From NCBI GenBank assembly GCA_964035545.1, contig OZ037770.1:10834463-10898462 (forward strand): a DNA stretch of 64,000 nucleotides. Direction: 5' to 3'. This DNA is from Bugula neritina (taxonomy: Eukaryota; Bryozoa; Gymnolaemata; Cheilostomatida; Bugulidae). Shown piece after piece: positions 49,623-60,955 of this stretch. Position numbers and translations under genes: made by a program. The notes under the pieces are model-generated. The model ran no database searches. It had not been told where the DNA came from and worked only from the letters and a program-made list of their open reading frames with translations. Position 1 is the first letter of the stretch. Every line of letters starts with the position of its first letter.

Positions 49623-50438
49623 AAGTCTTCTATCAACAATGGTTATTACTACTGTAGCTGATACTTCTAACCACAATAATGCATATTCAATTTTAATGCT
49701 TCTAACAAATACTTGTAACAGAATAATAGATGGTCCTTGATTGTTGGCTATTGAAAACAAAAGTTTTAGGTCATATGGTCATGGAATATTCTAGTTGAAT
49801 GTCACAAACAATCCTAGGCAATTTTAAAGCACAAATACTCTAGTTTCTGGTTGACTAAGTTGTACACAAAGAAGTTCTGAAAGCTGCCCAACTTTTACAA
49901 CCAACTTTTATATTTGGATGATTAAATTATTCTATTTGATTGTTCAAGTAGATGTTCTAGTTTGTTTTTGTTTACTAGAGTCATATATATTCTTAAGTTC
50001 TTAAAATCTCATGGCTACTGTATTCATAAACAGAGCCAACTGTTTACTATAACACAGTAAGATGACAACAGCCGTGTTTCTTGCTTTGGCACACAGAGTT
50101 GTATGGTGTAAAGCCATTTGAAAGAAGTGGAAAACCTTGGGTTGTCATATATTTGATGTTTTTATTGTGGAGACTATAATGCTTGATGGATTAAAGTACT
50201 CTAACAAATTATTCAAACTGTTTTCTATAAGAGATGCGTTATCTTAAAATTTGGTAAATAATGAATCATATTATAGAGCAGAAAATGGAAATGAAAAGTT
50301 TTAAAGTACAACTTTATATTTTTATAGTAAGCTTGTAATGTGCCAAATATCTAATTTCATACTGAACTGTTTCTATATTATATATTATATTCCTAATATA
50401 GAGACACAATGATGGCTTGTGTGTAGTAAAAATAAAGC

Positions 50439-52769
50439 ATGAGTTCTACAGGAGAGTGGAGCCTAGCACCTCAGGGACGGGTGTTCTGCCAGCACTATGT
50501 TGTACAACGAAGTCTAAAGGCTGGAGCTCAGGTGAAGAGACTCAAGTGAGTCATTTTCTGGCAAAGATACTTTTATAGAATGTTTCTTGAAGTTAGCCTA
50601 TACATTCAAGTGCAATAGTGAAGAAATTTCAATAGCTAAAGTTTTTAGTTTTCTTTATATATTTTGGTTTGGGCTGCAGTTTAATTTCTCGTAATAACAT
50701 AACTTTTTTGCTACATTTATAATTTAGAACACAGGCTCTACTCAATTTCTCCATTACTGCACCTGCTTCTACATCTAAAGTTGATACAAAGTGGACTGGC
50801 ATATTTAAACTTTGTCTTTTGCTTGTTGAATGTAGCTTGAAACTGGTGCTGCATTCTTTAATAGCAATCTATGTGAACAGTATTTGATATTATGCATTAG
50901 AGGTTCTATAGGTCTTTGTAAGCATGGTTGGGGGGAGGTCATAAATTCTTTAACCCCTCCTCCTACCTCACAGCATTGATCTTTGGACTATAACTTTTCC
51001 TTTGCTGTCAAATTTCTACAAATATTTACATACTACTGACATGACATGTTTTCATAGGGAATAGCCTGGGAAAGTGTAATCCAACTGTGAGACATTCTAT
51101 TGCCACCCTCTCTATTAGTAAAATGCCCAATTAGGAATTAGGTTGTTCTCCCACAACTAGCTTATATTATGCATGTGTGTATCTATATTTAGTCCTTGGC
51201 AACATATTTATTATACTTATTAGCTTTGAAAAGAAAAATTATAAGCTGTCTTTTTTTGCAATTCCCATTAAGTAGGAGAGAAAAAGGAGAAAATTCGATA
51301 CTTAATAATAGTAATAAGTTGTCTATATAAATTATGAAGTTATGAAGTTGGTGTAAAGTGAATCCAGCTTGTGTTGTGTGAAAAACTAAATCTTATTATA
51401 GTAGATCCATAAGTTAGAATGTGGGTAAAAAACGCTAACTGTTATTGCTGTATGCCTTTAAAAGAGATTACAAGATAATTACTAGTACTAACTGGAACTA
51501 GTTGTGAAATAAGCCGTGATCTCCAGGGCAGTAAAATTAGTATAAAAATAATCAACAACTTTGACTGCTAAATAATATCTTAATGATTGATGGGTGTCTA
51601 AACAAGTTGAATTGTGAAGTATTTCTACATGCTGCATAAATTATGCTCTCAGTTTAGCAACATTACGTATAGTAGGCTTAAGATTCTAATCTTTGCTTAA
51701 TATTTATTCAAATCTATTTTTAGAGAAATCACAATCACACTGGCTATTTATAACCTGCTTCCAGACTTCTGCAGAATTTCTGTGGTTTCCTACTTTTTTT
51801 ACTAGCCTAATCTGGGAATATGTTTACTACAGCAGATATAGGCTATGAGCACCCTTCCAACAAGCAATGCATAACCAATTAGCTTGACATAATGACAAAT
51901 TTTATACTAAATAAGCAAATGCAGTGGCTAAGAAATGATTAATAATAATATACATTTGATAAATCAAATTGAGAGCCGCTATATATGCACTTGATAAGAT
52001 AACTGATAATAGTTATTAAAGGCAATCCAGACTCTAAAGAGATGAACTTTCCATCATGGTGTTTACTTAGGCTGTATCTTGTAACAAACAAGGTACAATA
52101 ACTCAAACATTATCAAACGTATATCAGTGTTCAAATATCAGTATAGTGCATGCTCCTTAACAACATAAATACCACATAAGATCAAGCAAATACGACATAA
52201 AATCAGACGATTGTTCGCTCATACACTATTTTACAACTAATTTACAGTGTACCACATGCAGTTATATTGCTATTATATGCTTGTAATGTGATGTGTTAAT
52301 GATTGATGTCTAATATACAATAAACCGAGCTTTGCTAAGTAAACGGGAGGTCATATAGGTTTGAGCCCAGACAAAGTCCATTGGTGATGTTAGGAAGAGC
52401 ATCCAGTCATAATTGCTACTGTGCCTCATTTAAATAAGTCCTTAGCCCTCTTTAACAAAAACCCTTTCTACCAAAGGTTTCTCACAGGGATAGCGACTAT
52501 AAACTTGCGTGAGTTTTTTTAATATACCGGCCATAAACTATACAGCTAAAATATTGGCAACATTTTGATAATTAGCAGTTTGAGAGGTCAAATATGGCGA
52601 ACTCATCGTTAAAACTTTCAAGTAATTTTATTTTGGCAGTATTAGGTGCTCAGTTTTCTTAAATCAAATTGTAGTTATCAATCGTTGATCAGTATCGTTT
52701 GAGAAAAATATTTCCCAAAACTTAATGGCTATGATCAGCTGAACATTGGGATAAGTATGTCCTTTCTAT

Positions 52770-52806
<37 letters not shown>

Positions 52807-55800
52807 TTTCAGGAAGCTGCAGGGACACTGTGAAATAATAAATGCCATCTGTATTAAGCAAATATATATACCATGCCTTACCTGCTCAAAAATTTCTCAT
52901 AGTCTTATAATTTATGAGAGCTACAAAAAGGTGTGTCTTTTTTACAGAAAGTCATTATTCTACTCTACAGATCTCTGTTTTACACCAAGTCTGGGTGTGA
53001 AGTCAATGATGTCTACGCAGGAAGAATGCTGGAGATCCTGCAGACCATGGAGCACCTGCACCCCAGTGTCTACAAGTCTTGCTCTGCCACACTAAAAGTC
53101 ACCATGTCTTCGGATGACCAAGTCAGATGGTCTTACGAGAATATCACCAAAGAGTTACTCAAAACAGGAGTCAATTGGGGTGGGTCTAACAGAAGCGATG
53201 CTAGTTCTTATAGGTATTCAGGCTAATTATAATTATGTCAGCACTCTTTGGTTTTGAAAGAAATTCATTGTTTTATTTTTGAACTTTGGCTAATATAGAT
53301 GGTTAAATTTTGAAGCCAGGCAATGCTTCAAATAACCAAGAATCAAAGAACCTCTATATATATATATATTTAGAGTCTCATTGGACTTGACCAGTGTAGC
53401 GGCCGTTTATAGGTTTTGGTGTTGATTGTACTTTATTGGAGCCGTAAGTCTCGACTGATGCCATAAGGCAACGTGAAAACTATAGTAGTAATGTATAAAA
53501 CAACATGTTAGTAAAAATATGCAAAGATGTCTTATATAATAAGTCACCAAGTTATTGTCAAACAATTAAGATTTCATATTATATTAAAATGTAAAAATAT
53601 TAGTAATTATTAAGAATAACTGTATTACTTGATTGGCTCTACTAGTTCTATAAAACGGCTGCACTAGTCATGGCTCTAGCACTTGACCTACCATGGCTAG
53701 ACCAAGTCTAGAACAAAGCATGATGTGCAGCTTACAAGTATTTATATGGCTAGTTAAAAACTGATTAGTTTACAAGATGTGTAAGCTAACATAACACAGT
53801 TCAAAACAGGGGCTAATGCTATGGAAAACAAATATGGTTGAAAGTTAATGAGAATAAGGTTGACAAGTTAAGTATAAGTAGTTTGTAGATGCATTTTCAT
53901 TACTTGGGTTTATATTTATTTGCACTAACAGAATGTGTTGCAAAAGAGCCATACTGGCCTTTATAACCAGAGCACTGTGAATTAGGAGCAATATGTTTAT
54001 CAATTAATATTATGTGAAATTATCTTCTCATATATTGCTTTACTGTGTGTCTTCAAATGTTTAATAAGAGTTTATTTTTTCCATTGGTGCTTGGGATATT
54101 TAATAAAACAATAAAACAGTTTTAATATAGCAAAGGCATGATTTGAATTAATAGTTTTACTAGCATTCATACATTATATTTGGGACAGATGAAATTTAAT
54201 TTATTACATGATAGGCTGATTTTATTGAAGCACCCAAAGAGTCAATAACGTAACACAGTTGTTTTAGTATTTAATCACAACCTTTGACCTCTAGTATCAG
54301 AAAATATGTGTTTAGTATTATGATACAATCACCGGCTTTCCATGGATCGATCTCAGATCGATCTTAGTGAGATCGATCCATGGAAAGACGCCAAAGATCG
54401 ATCTCCGTCGATCTGAGCTGGTCAGTCTGTAGAGCTCGAACTCAGATCGATCTCATGTCAATAAGACCATGGAAAGACGCCAGATCGATCTGAGAAGGAG
54501 AAAAAGACTGCGCGCTACAATGTTGTCTGCTAATAAAAATGATAACTTGTTGATAATTACTAAGCAAAGTATTAAATAAATATGATAGCCACCTTTTTAG
54601 ATGCCAAAACTTTGACTTTCAATACAATGATTAAGAAAACTCAATTATATGCAGTAGGAGGTAAAAAAAAATGGGAGAATTTAAATTGAATTTAAATGAC
54701 TATTAAAACTTAGTTTCATTAGCTATTTTCTTTGTAATTTCAAGCCTAACATTCCTGTAAGTTTATTAATATAATCTGCAAGACAGCCATTAATTTTATA
54801 AAAGCTGTCAAGCTAAAAAATTAAAAATAATTATTTTAAATTGGCCAAATTACCATACACTGAAAGCTTTGCTGCGTATAGTTTATAGCTGGGATTAAAT
54901 TTTAGACTACAACCGTCTTGTTTTCAACAGTAGTAGCTTTAATCACTCAAATAGGTGAACAAATTATACTTTTAAAGTATCCTTCACTTAAGAGGAGGCA
55001 ACTTTGTGAGATCGATCTAACACTCTCATGGAAAAACGATCGATCTGAGCACATTTCTCAAATCGATCTTAGCGAGATCGATCTGAGATCGGTACATGGA
55101 AAGCCCGTGAATGAGTTTGGCTAAACATTACATTTTAAAATGAGATGAGCAGCTGCAATTGTATGTAATAACCTACATATTATGCAATAATTATTTTCTC
55201 TATAGCTACTTTCTCGTCCTTTTGTGTGATATGAGCAAATGCTGTTTGGGGTTTTGTCAAATTTACTGCCGCTATATTTTTCAATGATGCAACATGTTTG
55301 TAAGTATCATATTTTTAGCATTTATAACATTTATAGCAACCAATCCTTTAGACTTGTTAAACTCATATTTTGTTTAATTTGGTCACAGGAAAACTGATAT
55401 CGATATTCACAGTATGTGGAGCTTTAGCAGATGACTGCGTGACACAAGGTCACACTGACTTCTTACCTGTCATACTTGATTGCTTCGAAGAAAGCTGCTC
55501 TCATCCTTTACTCAACACTTACCTAAAAGAGGTCAATGGCTGGGTAAATTTTGCAGAGATACTTTAATCTAGCATACTGTATGTCACAATATTAATCAAA
55601 ATATTGTTTTTAGAACTGAATTAATATTTAGTCCATATAAAAAAACCCAGCAAGTTTATAGTCAATATCCCTGTGAGAAACCCCTGTTGGACAGGGTTTT
55701 TGTTAGAACGGGCTAAGGGCTTCTTCAAATGAGGCACAGGAGCAATTATGACTGGATGCTCTTCCTAACATCACCAATATGGCCTTTGTCGGGGTTCGAA

Positions 55801-56234
55801 ACCAAGACTTTGTGTTCACTAAGCAAACGCTTTAACCCCTAGACCATGGCTGCTCCCATTTAGTCTATATAACCTTGGTTTTAATATTTCAATGTTTTTT
55901 CTATGCCTGGCAGCAGTTTTAGTCTCACTACATTTAAGTAAGCACTGGTATGAAGTTTTGGAACATACTTTTTAGAACATTTTATTCCTGTTTACAAAGA
56001 GTTGTCTTCTATTTGTAGAAAGGAGTCATTGAGTACTATGACAACCAAGTAAATAACAAACAGAGAAGCAAAGCCACTGACAATGACAAAATAGCATTAA
56101 TTATTTCCAAGTCGATAGAAATGTTCCAGCATTTATCTCAGTATATTGACAAGAGGTTGATATCTGCTATGGTACTCGTGATTCTGACAGTTCTGACATT
56201 TACCAAAATATTCTTCAAAGATACCAAAACCTAG
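50439..56234 (+). CDS. BOK: BOK-like Bcl-2 family apoptosis regulator
   Basis: Exons 50439-50545, 52971-53179, 55389-55543 and 56019-56234 (TAG) join in phase to 687 nt, 228 residues. BH1 is ELLKTGVNWGKLISIF, split by an intron inside NWG|K. The following helix ALADDCVTQ closely matches the BOK segment after BH1. BH2 is NGWKGVIEYYD, with a phase-0 intron directly after its Trp, the ancient Bcl-2 family intron position. The last 25 residues are a hydrophobic anchor (RLISAMVLVILTVLTFTKIF) ending in a basic tip, so it should sit in ER or mitochondrial membranes. HPSVYKS also matches the BOK spacing. The expected BH3 core Gly-Asp-Glu is replaced (ILQTMEH). The N-terminus is about 20 residues shorter than vertebrate BOK, and an in-frame TAA precedes the ATG. 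A minimal upstream ORF (ATGATGGCTTGTGTGTAG) lies at 50410-50427. Introns carry a SINE and an inverted-repeat element. Confidence 0.88.
52327..52520 (+). repeat. tRNA-derived SINE copy, head truncated
   Basis: Starts at TTGCTAAGTAAACGGG, B box GGTTTGAGCCC, then TTAGGAAGAGCATCCAGTCA, tail CACAGGGATAGCGACTATAA and GAGTTTTTTT end. It lies in intron 1 of the BOK-like gene. Confidence 0.85.
52774..52804. repeat. (AT)n microsatellite
   Basis: ATATAT run just before a decoy acceptor (GGTTTCAG) in intron 1 of the BOK-like gene. Confidence 0.9.
54329..55115. mobile_element. GATCGATC-rich terminal-inverted-repeat element (about 790 bp)
   Basis: The left end TCACCGGCTTTCCATGGATC and the right end, read inverted, TCACGGGCTTTCCATGTACC, match, and both continue into CGATCTCAGATCGATCT. 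Subterminal blocks repeat CATGGAAAGACGCCA and AGATCGATCT several times. The centre is AT-rich without an ORF, so it is a non-autonomous transposon-like element in intron 2 of the BOK-like gene. I see no clear target-site duplication. Confidence 0.8.
55641..55857 (-). repeat. tRNA-derived SINE copy with 15-bp target-site duplication
   Basis: ATTTAGTCCATATAA at 55626-55640 and ATTTAGTCTATATAA at 55858-55872 flank the 217-bp element, with one mismatch. This is the best-preserved copy: minus-strand head ATGGTCTAGGGGTTAAAGCG, B box GGTTTCGAACCCC, middle AAGAGCATCCAGTCATAATT, tail TCTCACAGGGATATTGACT. It lies in intron 3 of the BOK-like gene. Confidence 0.93.
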
Positions 56235-57614
56235 CCTATTACTAAGTTTTTTATTTATTGTTTTATGCAATGACATTGTTAGAAAATTAACTATATACAA
56301 TTAAAAGATTTTGAAACTGGTTTTTTTCCAACTTCACTTAGTTAGATTTAAATCCATGGAAAAAACTTGGCGAACAGTTTTGAAGTATTTTATTAACACT
56401 TTTTGTTTGCAAGTCTATCATAGCTACTGATTCATGTTTTGTTTATAAGGTTTTATTATTATTTAATTGAAATGCTACTAAATGTTTTTTAAACCTCAAG
56501 TATTTCATTATGGAGATATTTGGTTTGTAAGTTAATCAGCTTAGTAAAGTGCTGTACTATTGTCTTGTCAAATGTCAATACACTTTTATGATTTTATATT
56601 CCCATATGCATGTCTGCTTGGTTGTTATGCAGGTGAATATAGAGTTTCAATCAAACTATATGACTAATAATAATGATAATATACAAATCAGGTTGTTTCA
56701 ATAAATTGGAGTCATCTACTCAATATTGAAATTTTAGAGTTTGACAACTGCTATAAAAACCTGCTTTGGACACGGTGAGGAAACTTAGGCAGCCACTTTT
56801 ACAATGGAACTCATGATGAAAGCAATAGAATTTACATTATATATAATATTATAGTATTATATATACCTCAATTTGTATGCAGCATCTGATTTGGGATTTT
56901 TCCCCTCATCAGCACTGAGCAAAGCCTCATGGCCCACACCTACACAATAGTAGAAAATTATAGTTTTACTAAAGCATATTTAAAAGGTGTGTAAGCTCAA
57001 ATCAGAGTGCTCAAGTGACTCTAGGGGTCACCTAGGAGTCGCAAGGCTTGCAAAATGCTAGCAGCTTCAGTTTGTGACCGTACAGTTGAAAAGCTCAATC
57101 ACTTATTGTCATTGCTGAGCATATAGTGAAAGCTTTTATTTATTTTTGAACTAAGAAAATATGTTATTTTGGCTTCCAATTATATTTCTTTCAGATGGGA
57201 GTTAATTTATTAATGTTTCTAAATTGCTTGGTATGTTATATCATACAACTTTGAACAGCTTTTAGTTGAACCAAAATAGAGGCCTTTGAAGTTGCACTGT
57301 TGTTATTATTGACTGCAGCTTTATATAGTATAGCTTTTGGCCAGTATATAATAAGTCATTTTCTATACAACAACAATATCTATATTTTGACTAATAGAAA
57401 ATACAATAAATTGGATACATATGATTAAAATGATACGATAAAACGACAGTAAACATTCATAGAGTGTCAAAACTCAGCTCTCATGTCTCTTCAAACAAAC
57501 AGTATGAAAACAGCTAACAGACTTCATTGCCTGTAAGTTTAGGGCCTCATGGTGCAATTTAACCGCCGATTTACTTGCCCAGAGCGTGTGAGAAAATCTG
57601 TTTAGCCCAAAAGT

Positions 57615-57672
57615 GGGATGGATGTGGTGTGTGGGGAGGATGTGGTGTGTGGGGGGGATGTGGTGTGTGGGT
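57615..57672. repeat. Short GGATGTGGTGTGTGGG tandem repeat
   Basis: Three to four copies of GGATGTGGTGTGTGGGG. On the minus strand it translates to PTHHIL repeats, an artefact. Confidence 0.85.
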
Positions 57673-58509
57673 TTCATGCAGATAATATGCTGAGCTTCAA
57701 GTGCAGAAACCTCCTGCGAGTTTGAGCTAATTGGCTGGTTAATGGTTAGCCAACACTCTTTTTAAATTTCAATTCAAGTTTTTGTTTTTAGCGAGCTGAA
57801 TTAAAACAGTTTCATAAAGTTTGCATTTCCAATATCAAAGTCACTTTGCAAATGACAAGGTAAAAAACAACCGTCTCTAGACCAGCAGTAAAGGTAAACT
57901 CCAATATCATTAGCTAATAAATTTCCACACTCCCAACACACAGACTGTGTGTGGCAACTAGGTCGCTCCCGGGATGGTTTTTCGTAATTTAGATTTGCGA
58001 GGGAATCCCCGCACCTTGTGGCCCTACGCTAAATGCTTCACAAATTGATGAGAATAATTCAAAACTTGTATCTTAAATTAAACTAATAAATACTGACAAA
58101 GACAAAGGCTATAATAGCTGGAACATAAAACTTCACAATCCTTTAACTTGATTACGTCTAACTTGCTCCTTGGAATAGTTTAAACTTTTGTCATTTCACA
58201 TCAGGAGATATACCAACAATTATAACCAATTAGCATACGTACAATATATCCTATAATATATCTGTCAACTGATATTGAGCAACTATAATATTTGACCTGC
58301 ACACTAATTATAACAGAGTTACAAGTATGACTGCAACTACATTTATTAGACTCACTTTATCACATGGGTAATTAATGTGATCAGTATTGAGGTTTAGACA
58401 AGCGTTGAATCCAGATAAATTTTTTCTTATTTCTGCTTTCAATAATTTTTAAAAATAATTGTTCTGACTTTTCAAATACAATAATAAATGACTGCATTTT
58501 TTATTATTG

Positions 58510-58630
58510 CTAGAAGCAGCACTGACTGAGTACAGCATAAAATTTTTTATTTGAATTCAAAGCTCTCAACTGCAAATTTGTGACTCCAAAAATGTACTGG
58601 GTGACCACCAACTCAGTGCTGCTTTAAGCT
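58510..58630. repeat. Foldback family, copy 3 (diverged)
   Basis: AGCAGCACTGACTGAGTACA at the left and GGGTGACCACCAACTCAGTG then CTGCTT at the right. Same terminal words as the copies at 43884 and 49452. It ends about 115 bp from the lectin stop codon. Confidence 0.65.
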
Positions 58631-58745
58631 ATTTAATGTCCAACTTTTTTCCAATTCAAAAAGGAACACAGTTACAGTTGTTATAAGAGTTACAATAGGG
58701 TTAATCAGACTATTTCAAAAGCAACGCTATTGAAGCTTTTTATTT

Positions 58746-60955
58746 TCAATACCCATGAACTTCAATCTCATTCAGATTAAGTGTAGTTCTGGCATTGAAT
58801 AGAATCTGAACAAAGTGGCCACTGATTGGTTGATCACATGTAATCAGAGTGTAGTATTGGTTGAGATAACCATCAACATATTTACACAGAACATTTCTGT
58901 TAGATCCAGTAAACTCAATATCTTCCTCTACCATAGCAACTGTTACTTCTGTGTTGATTGATCTTTGACTCTGGTCAATTCCTAAAAATACATTCATATA
59001 AAAAAAATTATATTATTTATTTTGTAAATAATATGTCATCCTCACCAAGATTAGTCAATCTATAAATAAGTATTTCGTTAAGAACTAAAAGACAACAAAT
59101 TTTGTCGATTTTAAAAACGAAAAAGATAATTTTTAAAATAATGAATATCTTTTATTATTATATGTTTTTAACATACATGTATATATATACATGTATGTTA
59201 ATGTAGCTTAATGTTTGATTATAACATGCATGTTGAAAATCTTCAATACTATACATGGTTAATTAGTTAAACATCTATACCATGCATATTATATAGCATG
59301 CATACAAATAAGCACTTGAAATAATAGTAGGCTTTATAAATTTCAGAAAGACGCTGTGTTAAATTATGAAAGTAAATTTGTAAATAGACTTTGTAATAAT
59401 ATCTTTCAACTTTCATAAAGTAATACTAGCTAAATATTTTTATAAACTTATGTGCACAAAAATGCTTCATTCAAATTAAATATTACAATAATTAATAGAA
59501 TTCACATCTATGGTGATTGTAAAAAAAACTCAAGCTTATAGAAAAACTAAAATGGCTGCCTAAAAAGATGATTAGTAAATTATATGTAATAAAGATATTC
59601 CCTCATTATATTTAGGTCAACTTTACAATAATTTAAAAAGCTATAATTGCATGAGTGAAATTTTTAGCAAAACAATTTTAAAGCTTTGCATTACCATTAT
59701 ATCTGTTCAGTATGTTCACAGCCCAGACACAGTGTACATCTCCCAGGTCTACTCTCCACCATGGTCTAGTCTCATAGTTGCTGTGTGCCATTGAGCTGTG
59801 GGGTCCGTCGGTTGGTTCATAAATCCCATCTACAGCCATGCCAGCTTCATGGGAGATTTGCGCTTGAGGACTAATTCGGACAGATGAGAGCTTTGCTGAT
59901 TTACCTGAAAAAAGATGTTTTGTTAAATCAATTTTATTAAAATTCAAAATAGAAATAAAACTCAATGGTAAATAAATTTAAAGCTAAAGTCAGAGTGTAA
60001 AGCATTAAAAAAGTATATAAGACTTCATTCAAGAAAACTTGACAATTTGGTAATTAGATGAATTAAAAACTGCGCGTTTTTATTTAATTTTAAAACAAAA
60101 ACAATGAAATTTATTTCAAAATAATATAAATTAGTGTAAATTTAACTAGCCAAAATACTCACTCCTAGCTAGTAATTTACTAAAATCTTTTCCAACATCT
60201 GCTCGAATGTAGAAATCAAAACCATCTCCCTGTCCTTCAGAATACAGATTAGGGTTAACACATGTTTTAACAGAGCACTTCTTAGTGAGCCAATCAAATG
60301 TGAATCCATTGCATTCTTCCTTTCTGCTACAATCGAAACCACAGTAGCTGGTGGAGATGGCTGTCCCAGAGTCATGTTGAGAAATGTTGGACAGAGATTC
60401 TGGCATGACATAACTCTTGTAGAGGACAGTCTGGTAGCGAATTACAGCAAGAGCTGTGAGCGGTGCCATCAACACTGCAAAGAAGATCAACGACAATCAT
60501 AATAGAGCATAGATAGTTAGGAAATAAATTTAGGTAAAAAGAAATCTTTTACATTTGTGGCCTTTTACATGCATGGTTGAAGGAAAAACAAGACATCAGA
60601 CAATAAACTTGTGAGACCTTGAAATTATAAACTTCCTTAAACAATTCATGCCTGTATAGTTACCACTTTGCCAGCATCTACAAGTTCTACTACATACTCA
60701 GTCAAATTTTGCTTTATTTTACCTCAGAGTAATACGTATATATTATATAGGAAACTATACTATAGCAAAAACCTGTTTTAGAAATTTTCACATGCAGGTA
60801 TATAATATATATATATATATATATATAATATAGTATAATATAATATAATATAATATAGTATAATATAATATAATATAGTATAATATAATACAATATAGTA
60901 TAATATAATAATTTAACTTACACAATTTGCAACTCAGAAAGCTGCCAACCATCAT
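58746..60955 (-). CDS. Secreted PAN/apple-like plus F-type lectin (F5/8 type C) protein, copy 1
   Basis: Exons 60955-60922, 60474-60163, 59904-59695 and 58981-58746 (TGA) join in phase: 792 nt, 263 residues. The start ATG in a 34-nt exon yields a signal peptide (MMVGSFLSCKLLLMAPLTAL). Residues about 25-115 look like a PAN/apple-type module with YCGFDCSRKEECNGFTF and CSVKTC. The rest is an F5/8 type C (eel-fucolectin/FTP) domain: AVDGIYE, then RPWWRVDLGDVHCVWAV, then FVQILFN and EIEVHGY at the end, the classic WWRVDLG and VEVxG hallmarks. F-type lectins bind fucose or similar glycans in innate defence or gamete recognition; the binding triad cannot be assigned by eye. The last exon is almost identical to the copy at 63345-63580, so this is a tandem family. 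AATAAA begins within a few bases after the stop codon. Confidence 0.88.
60800..60912. repeat. TATAATA / TATAGTATAATA microsatellite
   Basis: ATATATAT run followed by TATAATATAATATAATATAG repeated to 60912, ending within 10 bp of the donor of lectin exon 1 (60921). Confidence 0.95.

Larger units (their letters stand above)
43791..50438. other. Long gene-poor interval before the BOK-like gene
   Basis: No credible coding region in 6.6 kb on either strand. Contents: RWD-RING 3' UTR with AATAAA near 44100, two foldback copies (43884-44015, 49452-49622), a TA microsatellite (44660-44705), a tRNA-like sequence (47327-47400), three CCAAT repeats (47999-48088) and a candidate orphan exon (49209-49277). 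Confidence 0.5.
56235..58745. other. Convergent interval between BOK-like and lectin genes
   Basis: BOK-like AATAAA candidate at 56700. A minus-strand ORF at 57474-57677 runs over GGATGTGGTGTGTGGG repeats and is not convincing. A third foldback copy is at 58510-58630. No other exon seen. Confidence 0.5.

Noticed and set aside
52811-52930. Possible extra BOK exon after GGTTTCAG (reading KLQGHCEIINAI)
   Set aside because: No donor gives a phase-correct join, while skipping it joins exon 1 to 52971 in phase and matches the BOK spacing.
57474-57677. Minus-strand ORF with PTHHIL repeats
   Set aside because: Caused by a short G-rich tandem repeat; no splice context or homologue known to me.
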